Shown here: piece by piece, positions 8,008 to 13,017 of the stretch | Layout of the letters: each line of letters begins with the position of its first letter | Numbering within the stretch: the first letter of the stretch is position 1 | Origin: CAUZSN01 sp963582345 | Lineage (GTDB): Bacteria > Planctomycetota > Planctomycetia > Planctomycetales > Planctomycetaceae | DNA length: 13,017 nucleotides | Direction: 5' to 3' | Assembly (NCBI GenBank): GCA_963582345.1 | Contig: CAUZSN010000082.1 | Location: 1-13,017, forward strand | Program-made: the position numbers and the translations under genes | The notes under the pieces: generated by a model | Seen by the model: only the letters and a program-made list of their open reading frames with translations | Told to the model about the DNA's origin: nothing | Databases searched by the model: none

Positions 8008-8244
8008 ATGGCCAATTAAATTTCATACTGAATCGTCATTCTGAGTGGCGGTTTTATAGGCGTTTGCACGGCAGTGTATCTGCAGAAGGCAATGCAACGG
8101 GTCGAAGTTCTTCCAGGTAATCTAGAAAACCATATTGTATTTCAGCCCTTACTGTCGGAAGTAATCTCGGAGACCATCGAAACTCTGTATGTTGTCGCGC
8201 CAATCCGTCGTCTGGCTGTTGTGACTTTTGTTCGCACTCCATAA
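8008..8244 (+). pseudogene. N-terminal remnant of a type II NADH dehydrogenase-like flavoprotein gene
   Basis: From 8032 the frame reads IVILSGGFIGVCTAVYLQKA (an FAD-binding beta-alpha-beta unit in which the usual GGGFGG has become SGGFIG), then VEVLPGNLENHIVFQPLLSE and VISETIETLYVVAPIRRLAV. This follows the family pattern seen in NDH-2 proteins: 'VEVVLVNRENYFVFQPLLPEV', then a segment ending in 'PIRRL'. A plausible original ATG lies at 8008 in the same frame, but TAA (8017-8019) and TGA (8029-8031) interrupt it. The frame ends at TAA 8242-8244, after about 70 residues of a protein normally above 400, and I find no continuation. The intact enzyme would oxidise NADH and feed electrons to quinone at the membrane. 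It is non-functional as it stands. Confidence 0.6.
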
Positions 8245-8293
8245 GAGCAGAGGGCAGAGATGGGAGTTTAATCCAAGGTGGGAGGGCTCGATC

Positions 8294-8310
8294 GTCAGGC
8301 ACAGCCTGAC
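8294..8310. repeat. REP-like palindrome, copy 1
   Basis: A perfect 7-bp inverted repeat GTCAGGC (8294-8300) and GCCTGAC (8304-8310) with an ACA loop lies 44 bp past the stop codon of the lipase maturation factor gene. Read on the minus strand it is TAGGTCAGGCTGTGCCTGAC, matching copy 2 near 9953 in opposite orientation. It has no T tract, so it is not a standard intrinsic terminator. It resembles REP/RAYT-associated palindromes dispersed in planctomycete genomes, but only two copies are visible here. Confidence 0.6.
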
Positions 8311-8353
8311 CTATTTGCTTTCTTGCTTGAACAAATCGGGTTAGGTTGCGTCA

Positions 8354-9907
8354 TTACGGTGACAGCGAGAGCGGACGACTCCAGCCGTGGTGAGTACGTC
8401 GCCACCACTGGCCGCTGCGATTCATCTCGACTTGGTTTGTGAATTCGTAGAGATAGAAATGGAGTCGAGCAAATCGTGGAGGGGGGGCTGCCACCTGTCG
8501 GTCGTCTAACAATCGGGTCACTTCGGGTTCGTTCTCCAGCAAGCGTTGAACGAGGGATTCCAGCCAGTACAAGTGATCTCGTGGGTTGAATGCTGCAAAC
8601 CACATTTGCCAATCTAGTCGAGGCATATGCGGCGCGACGACGGGTGGCGAGCGGTGTAGGTCGCCGGGCTTCCAGCGGAACTCGTATTCGGTCCAGGTGA
8701 TGCCATCCTTGCTGCCTTCAATGACGATCTCCGGCCGTTTGGTCGTCATCACTCGAAACAATCCGTAGCCGTTGATCGTGCGGAACGGAGCCGTGTAATT
8801 CAACACGTAGGGCCTGCCCCACATCAGGAAGTAACGTTTTCCAAATTTGAGAACGCTGTTCACCGCGGACGGTAATGGTGCGTCTTGTGGTGTTCTCACG
8901 ATCTCCGAGATAAAGGTAAGTGAGCTAATGAATAACATCGTGATCAGCAGTGGCGAGAGAATGATCTCTTGATGGCGCACGGTATGCTCGTTACAGGGGA
9001 TGATATTCAAACTGTCACGCCACTGCTGCGGGATCATTCGGCGCAGAGCGCGGTCATCCAACAGCGTGATGCACAGGACACCAGTCAACAGGTTGAAGAA
9101 CCCAAAGTTGCCAGTTACTTGGATCGTCACTTGAAATAGAACTAACAAGATCGTTGCGATGTGGCGCAGAAGGCGCGGGGTGAATATGAAGAAGGGCACG
9201 AGAAGTTCGGCGGTTAATGTCATCATCACCGTCGTCTTTTGCCACCACTCGGGCATTTGATGTGCGTACCAACTGACCCAGTTCGGAATGGGCTGTGTTT
9301 CGTAGTGAAAGTTCATTGCCGTCAGGTCTTGCCACGTTGGATCGCCCGACAATAGCTTGGTGATGCCGGACAAGAGCATCAGCTTTAGTAGAAGCCACCA
9401 GAGCATCCACCGCGCAAGGCGCGATGGTGGCAGCTCCTTCGACAATCGCGGCAAGATTGATAGAAGCGGCGAATAAAAAATGGCGAAAAACCCTGTTTCC
9501 AGCAGCAACGTGTCCCACTGGAATTGGAAGAACGTTTGGCCCGCAATCGATAGCGAGAGATAGATCATCCAGAGGGCAACCAACGACGGTGTCGGTGCCA
9601 AGCCAACAAGTAGGAACAGTGAGCAAGCGGTTCCCGCTGCACATAGCATCGTCAATGTTCGGTCGCTGGTGTCGATCCAACAGAGCGTGGGCAATCGCCA
9701 ATAAGCGTCGTTGCCAAAGTGGTGGTGCATGGTGTCCAGGAAAACGCTCACCGGCAAGATGCCTCGGCTGCCGATCAATCCATGAACTTGTGACCAAAGA
9801 GATAAGAATGCGATTAAATAAACCAGCCCTAGCAGCCGCAAGAACAGCCACCGTGACAGGTAGAAAGAGGGCTGTGAGACGGGGGACTGCTTGTGTGATT
9901 TGTCCAT
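8354..9907 (-). CDS. Lipase maturation factor family membrane protein
   Basis: A multi-pass membrane protein of 517 residues from ATG 9907. Members of this family (LMF1 in animals, an ER protein needed for lipase folding) also occur in bacteria, where the role is not established. About seven hydrophobic segments are visible, among them FLRLLGLVYLIAFLSLW, WMLWWLLLKLMLLSGITKLL, IATILLVLFQVTIQVTG and ILSPLLITMLFISSLTFI. Family hallmarks are FFQFQWDTLLLETGF, SGDPTWQDLTAMNFHYETQP followed by IPNWVSWY, and GNFGFFNLL. The soluble C-terminal domain has the conserved YEFRWKPGD and PRLDWQMWFAAF motifs. A GTG at 9961 would add 18 residues, but that codon falls inside the REP-like palindrome, so ATG 9907 is preferred. 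The gene stands alone, and no lipase is seen in the window. Confidence 0.92.
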   Translation of the reverse strand: MDKSHKQSPVSQPSFYLSRWLFLRLLGLVYLIAFLSLWSQVHGLIGSRGILPVSVFLDTMHHHFGNDAYWRLPTLCWIDTSDRTLTMLCAAGTACSLFLLVGLAPTPSLVALWMIYLSLSIAGQTFFQFQWDTLLLETGFFAIFYSPLLSILPRLSKELPPSRLARWMLWWLLLKLMLLSGITKLLSGDPTWQDLTAMNFHYETQPIPNWVSWYAHQMPEWWQKTTVMMTLTAELLVPFFIFTPRLLRHIATILLVLFQVTIQVTGNFGFFNLLTGVLCITLLDDRALRRMIPQQWRDSLNIIPCNEHTVRHQEIILSPLLITMLFISSLTFISEIVRTPQDAPLPSAVNSVLKFGKRYFLMWGRPYVLNYTAPFRTINGYGLFRVMTTKRPEIVIEGSKDGITWTEYEFRWKPGDLHRSPPVVAPHMPRLDWQMWFAAFNPRDHLYWLESLVQRLLENEPEVTRLLDDRQVAAPPPRFARLHFYLYEFTNQVEMNRSGQWWRRTHHGWSRPLSLSP

Positions 9908-9952
9908 TTGGCGTTCCGCGGACAGGTGGATTGCATCTGCAAACTCGCGTAG

Positions 9953-9969
9953 GTCAGGCACCGCCTAAC
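9953..9969. repeat. REP-like palindrome, copy 2
   Basis: GTCAGGC (9953-9959) and GCCTAAC (9963-9969) pair with one G-T mismatch around an ACC loop. The TAGGTCAGGC flank is shared with copy 1, which has the opposite orientation, so the two copies bracket the lipase maturation factor gene. A TATTAT at 9991-9986 on the minus strand could be the -10 of that gene, which would put this hairpin in the 5' leader, but its -35 is poor. Confidence 0.55.
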
Positions 9970-10004
9970 ATCCAATTGAAATTAAATAATACCGGCACGT
10001 CGCA

Positions 10005-10373
10005 TCATTGGAACAGTCGAGCGATTTCATCCCGCGTAAAAATGGGCAGTGGACGCAACCGGCTGTCCAACGAACACCATTATTCGGCCCGGACTACCCT
10101 ACCGATGACGTTGGCCGCGTATCGGCTGATTTTATCGGTTGCGAAGGTGATCGGATCGCTCTTGGCAACCAAGAAGCGGTCACCCATATCGATGACAGCG
10201 GGGCCCTCGCCAATGCCGGGTCTCCGGGCGACGCGTGGATCATTGGTCTCATGTTGATTCAATAATTCACCTAGCAGCTTAGCCGGTAGTTTGTCGATTG
10301 GAACTGCACTCATTCTTGAAATAATCCCGTTCGGAGAAGAGGATGTCGTCACGTTTTGGTAAACAATTGCCAA
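10005..10373 (-). pseudogene. AIR-synthase/HypE-like gene with internal deletion and in-frame stop
   Basis: The N-terminal part, best started at ATG 10313, reads VPIDKLPAKLLGELL, then GIGEGPAVIDMGDRFLVAKS and DPITFATDKI. This is the first domain of AIR-synthase-related (HypE/ThiL/PurM-fold) proteins, which normally have GVGEDAAVID. Directly after DKISRYAA the sequence becomes NVIGRVVRAE, then TAA (10082-10080), then in the same frame RLRPLPIFTRDEIARLF and a final TGA (10007-10005). That is how the C-terminus of this family reads: an 'IGRV' strand, then 'RPLP.F.RDEIARLF'. Roughly 220 residues of a protein of about 330 are missing, including the rest of the ATP-binding core. The Asp of GEDAAV is also changed to Gly. 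The substrate of these stand-alone AIR-synthase relatives is unknown. The gene is divergent from the btpA-like gene. Confidence 0.65.
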
Positions 10374-10412
10374 AGTAGCATTGCCAGCACCTTCAAGTAT
10401 AGAGTTCCTGTA

Positions 10413-11240
10413 ATGTCACTACGTAGAATTCCGAAGTGGACGCCAATAGCCAAGCCAATGATAGGGATGCTTCACATTCCACCTTTGCCGGGCAGCCCGC
10501 GATTCAACGGCAATATGGATAGTGTCATAGTGTCGGTGCTGCGCGATGCGGCCACTTTAGTCGAAGCAGGCATTCATGGTCTATTGTTGGAAAACTATGG
10601 AGACGCTCCGTTTTACTCCGGTCAAGTGCCTGCGCACACCGTTGCGCAGATGACGCGACTTGCGTTACAGGTTCGCAGTCGATTTGAGGTTCCGCTGGGA
10701 ATCAACGTGCTTAGAAACGACGGTCAAGGTGCATTGGCAATTGCTCAGGCAGTCAATGCTTGCTTTGTTCGAGTGAATGTACTGTGTGGCGTCAGTATTA
10801 CGGATCAAGGGATTATTCAGGGAATCGCTCACGAACTGTTGCGAGACCGCGCCAATCTGGATGCGACGCATATAGACATTCTGGCAGACATTGATGTGAA
10901 GCATTCCGCTGCAATTGTCAGCCGATCAATAGAAGACGAAGTGCACGACACGATCTTGCGCGGCGGCGCAGATGGGCTGATCGTTTCAGGAAACACAACG
11001 GGGCAAACTGTCGATGTAGAGCACCTCAACGCGGTCCGTAGTGCGGCGAAGGAAATTCCAGTCTTAGTCGGCAGCGGGTTGTCTGTGGAAGAGCTTGAGC
11101 AGTATTGGCCGCTTGCTGATGGTTTTATTGTTGGCACGTCCCTGAAACGTGACGGTATCGTGACTAACTCTGTTGATGTTGCCCGGGTCGCAGAACTGAT
11201 GGAAGAACATACACGGTTAGCCGAACAGGTAATGCGGTGA
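10413..11240 (+). CDS. BtpA/SgcQ-family TIM-barrel protein
   Basis: A 275-residue soluble protein of the BtpA/SgcQ family. BtpA was named in cyanobacteria for its effect on photosystem I accumulation, but most homologues are in non-photosynthetic bacteria and their reaction is unknown. Family motifs visible are GMLHIPPLPGSP (18-29), GLLLENYGDAPF (56-67), PLGINVLRND (94-103), FVRVNVLCG, HIDILADIDVKHS, GADGLIVSGNTTG, VLVGSGLS and ADGFIVGTSLKRDG. They run in barrel order and include a phosphate-binding-like end. I chose ATG 10413 because the conserved core begins about 14 residues later. An in-frame TTG at 10356 would add 19 residues that overlap the divergent gene's start. It is convergent with the RND gene (32-bp gap). 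Photosynthesis is not implied, and a sugar- or nucleoside-phosphate role is only a guess. Confidence 0.92.
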   Translation: MSLRRIPKWTPIAKPMIGMLHIPPLPGSPRFNGNMDSVIVSVLRDAATLVEAGIHGLLLENYGDAPFYSGQVPAHTVAQMTRLALQVRSRFEVPLGINVLRNDGQGALAIAQAVNACFVRVNVLCGVSITDQGIIQGIAHELLRDRANLDATHIDILADIDVKHSAAIVSRSIEDEVHDTILRGGADGLIVSGNTTGQTVDVEHLNAVRSAAKEIPVLVGSGLSVEELEQYWPLADGFIVGTSLKRDGIVTNSVDVARVAELMEEHTRLAEQVMR

Positions 11241-11272
11241 TGAATTCGCCCACAGAAAAAATAAATGCCAGA

Positions 11273-13017
11273 CTACTCATCATTCGTCGCGTGGTTCGGG
11301 TTCCATCCGAATCGCTGGCAGACGTCGAAAAAAATCAGATTTAACGACGGAACGACGATTAGGGTCAATGCGGTTGCGAATATCAGACCGAACGTCAAGG
11401 TTACAGCCATCGGGATCAAGAACTTGGCTTGAAAACTGGTTTCGAACATGATCGGCGTCAGCCCGGCGGCCGTGGTCAGCGTCGTTAACACGATTGCCCG
11501 CAACCGCAATTTGGCTCCCTGAATACTCGCCTCGAAAGGATCCATTCCGCGACCGATTCGGGCGTTAATAAAATCAACCAATATTAATGAGTCGTTCACA
11601 AGAATTCCCGTCAATGCCACCATTCCGATCCAGCTTAAGATCGTCATTGGAGTGTCAGTGATCCAATGACCAATGATGGCCCCCTGTAAACCGAAAGGAA
11701 TCGCAGACATTACTACCAACGGTTGAAAATAGGAACGAAACAGACCGGCGAGCAGCATGTAGATCATTAATATTGCAGCCGGAAACGCGAGTTTCAGGCT
11801 GCCGAACGATTTCATTCGTTCTTCGAGACTTCCCAGAAACTCGACACGGACATCCGGATGGGCCTTTTTGATCAGTTTGTCGAATGTCTTTTTGATTCTG
11901 TCCAGGATTTCAGGCGTTCTGGCGATGTCATCATTAATCCCGCCGGTCACGGTAACCGAGCGCTGTTGTTGGCTGCGGTGGATAGTGGAGTAACTTTCGG
12001 CTTCCGTCAATTCGGCGACTTCCCCAAGCGGAACCCAACGATGTGGACCAATAGACGTCGCAGGAATCCACATCGATTCCAGATTGTAGACGTTTTTTCG
12101 GAAGCTTTCGGGATAGCGAACCACGATCTTCACATCTTCGCGATTACGCATTAGTCGCTTGGATTCTGTTCCGTACATCGCTGAACGAACGTGGTTGCCC
12201 AGCATGCCGACGGTGATGCCAGTTGGCCGCGCCGACTGGCGCAGCCGCAGCCGAACCTCACGCTGACCTTTGTCGTAATCGTCATCCAAGTCGTACACCC
12301 CGTCGAAACCGGCCAATTCTGATTTCAACTGCTTTGAGACCTCGACAATCTCGTCGAAGTCCCGACCGGTAGTCTTGATCACGATATCCTTGCCTCCCGG
12401 TCCGCCGTGTAGCGATATCCAGATCACGGAATTCGTGCCAGGCAATTGCTCGGATACCTTGCGGAAGTTTACGAGAAGTTCTTCGCTGGAGCGTTGCTTC
12501 CGCTGCTCACGCACGTCTGCGGGGTGCAATTCAACGACCATTTGCCCCAAGTGCGATTGCATGTTGGCGAGTTCCGTTCCGTTACCGCGGTAATCGATTT
12601 GAATTCCGACAAACGATTGCACGTTCGTCACTTCTGGCGACTTGACGACGTGATCGACAAGATCCATGAGACGTGCCTTGGCCTGATCTGCCGGTGTTCC
12701 GACCGGCATTTCCAAATCACAGATCAGAGTCTCGCTGTCCATCTTCTGAATAAAGACGCGTTTGACGATGCCTCCTTCGCACAAACCCCACGCTATCGCC
12801 AATGTCGCGACAGAGATTGCCACGGTCACGTACCTCCATCTCAATGCAAGTCGCAGCAACATTTCATAGGCGTCCAGCAGTTTCCCTTGGAGCATTCGTT
12901 CCTGCAGCAGGCGAAATCTTATGATCCAGCGAGTTAGCAGCAATCGCGACATCCACGTTGCAGTACGCCGGTCACTCTCTGTTTTGGAGGGAAGATGGGA
13001 CAAGTGTGCCGGCAGAA
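11273..13017 (-). CDS. RND-family efflux permease, C-terminal half (5' end off window)
   Basis: Inner-membrane proton-driven exporter of the AcrB/HAE1 type. The frame is open to the right edge, so about 580 residues are seen of a protein normally near 1,000-1,100. The first in-window residues read LPAHLSHLPS, the family's 'LPAHL' just before the central amphipathic region, so the missing part holds TM1-TM6 and the first periplasmic loop. Visible in order are TM7 (YVTVAISVATLAIAWGL), the second large periplasmic loop (including VGTPADQAKARLMDLVDHV and PTGITVGMLGNHVR), TM8-TM9 (FPAAILMIYMLLAGLF, PLVVMSAIPFGLQGAIIG), TM10 (WIGMVALTGILVNDSLILVD), TM11 and TM12 (FLIPMAVTLTFGLIF ... LTLIVVPSLNLIF). 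It ends at TAG 11273-11275. The TTG at 13003 is not the true start. The substrate cannot be told; a membrane-fusion protein gene would be expected upstream, outside the window. Confidence 0.93.
   Translation of the reverse strand, partial: LPAHLSHLPSKTESDRRTATWMSRLLLTRWIIRFRLLQERMLQGKLLDAYEMLLRLALRWRYVTVAISVATLAIAWGLCEGGIVKRVFIQKMDSETLICDLEMPVGTPADQAKARLMDLVDHVVKSPEVTNVQSFVGIQIDYRGNGTELANMQSHLGQMVVELHPADVREQRKQRSSEELLVNFRKVSEQLPGTNSVIWISLHGGPGGKDIVIKTTGRDFDEIVEVSKQLKSELAGFDGVYDLDDDYDKGQREVRLRLRQSARPTGITVGMLGNHVRSAMYGTESKRLMRNREDVKIVVRYPESFRKNVYNLESMWIPATSIGPHRWVPLGEVAELTEAESYSTIHRSQQQRSVTVTGGINDDIARTPEILDRIKKTFDKLIKKAHPDVRVEFLGSLEERMKSFGSLKLAFPAAILMIYMLLAGLFRSYFQPLVVMSAIPFGLQGAIIGHWITDTPMTILSWIGMVALTGILVNDSLILVDFINARIGRGMDPFEASIQGAKLRLRAIVLTTLTTAAGLTPIMFETSFQAKFLIPMAVTLTFGLIFATALTLIVVPSLNLIFFDVCQRFGWNPNHATNDE

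Noticed and set aside
8054..8302. 82-codon minus-strand frame beginning in the REP-like palindrome
   Set aside because: It is antisense to the NDH-2-like remnant, whose plus-strand reading matches a known family far better.
9054..9851. 265-codon minus-strand frame and the 277-codon plus-strand frame at 9424-10257
   Set aside because: Both lie over the well-supported lipase maturation factor gene in other frames and show no family motifs.

Overview
The window looks like a chromosomal segment of a planctomycete, most likely a Pirellulales-type relative. Evidence: the HU-like protein has the Lys/Ala-rich 'GINPFTGEE' form common in that phylum, there is a bacterial lipase maturation factor homologue, there is an excisionase-type HTH fused to a receiver domain, and REP-like GTCAGGC/GCCTGAC hairpins are present. 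Base composition appears to be near 50% GC, and genes are widely spaced on both strands. The lineage call is an inference from family resemblance. No rRNA, tRNA, CRISPR array or intact transposase was found.

Layout. 1-345 is non-coding as far as can be seen. 346-2373 (-) is asnB, a class II glutamine-dependent asparagine synthetase, divergent from mnmG (about 2543-4372, +), the FAD protein of tRNA wobble-uridine modification. A 444-bp gap with promoter-like sequences precedes 4817-5401 (+), an HTH-receiver fusion, followed by 5560-6819 (+), a soluble histidine kinase. The two probably form a two-component pair. 7483-7800 (+) encodes an HU-family nucleoid protein with a good sigma-70-like promoter. 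8354-9907 (-) encodes a multi-pass lipase maturation factor family protein flanked by two REP-like hairpins. 10413-11240 (+) is a BtpA/SgcQ-family TIM barrel, convergent with the C-terminal half of an RND efflux permease (11273 to the window edge, -).

The most notable result is in the apparent spacers of the 6.8-10.4 kb interval. Three hold recognisable but broken genes: an NhaC-type Na+/H+ antiporter remnant with an N-terminal Ig-like segment (about 6824-7331, +), an N-terminal stub of a type II NADH dehydrogenase-like flavoprotein (about 8008-8244, +), and an AIR-synthase/HypE-like gene that kept both ends but lost its middle (10005-10373, -). All three carry stops, frameshifts or large deletions, while the genes between them are intact. 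The segment therefore records ongoing gene loss rather than a new multi-gene system. The intact genes are mostly housekeeping or regulatory and do not form one pathway, apart from the HTH-receiver/kinase pair.
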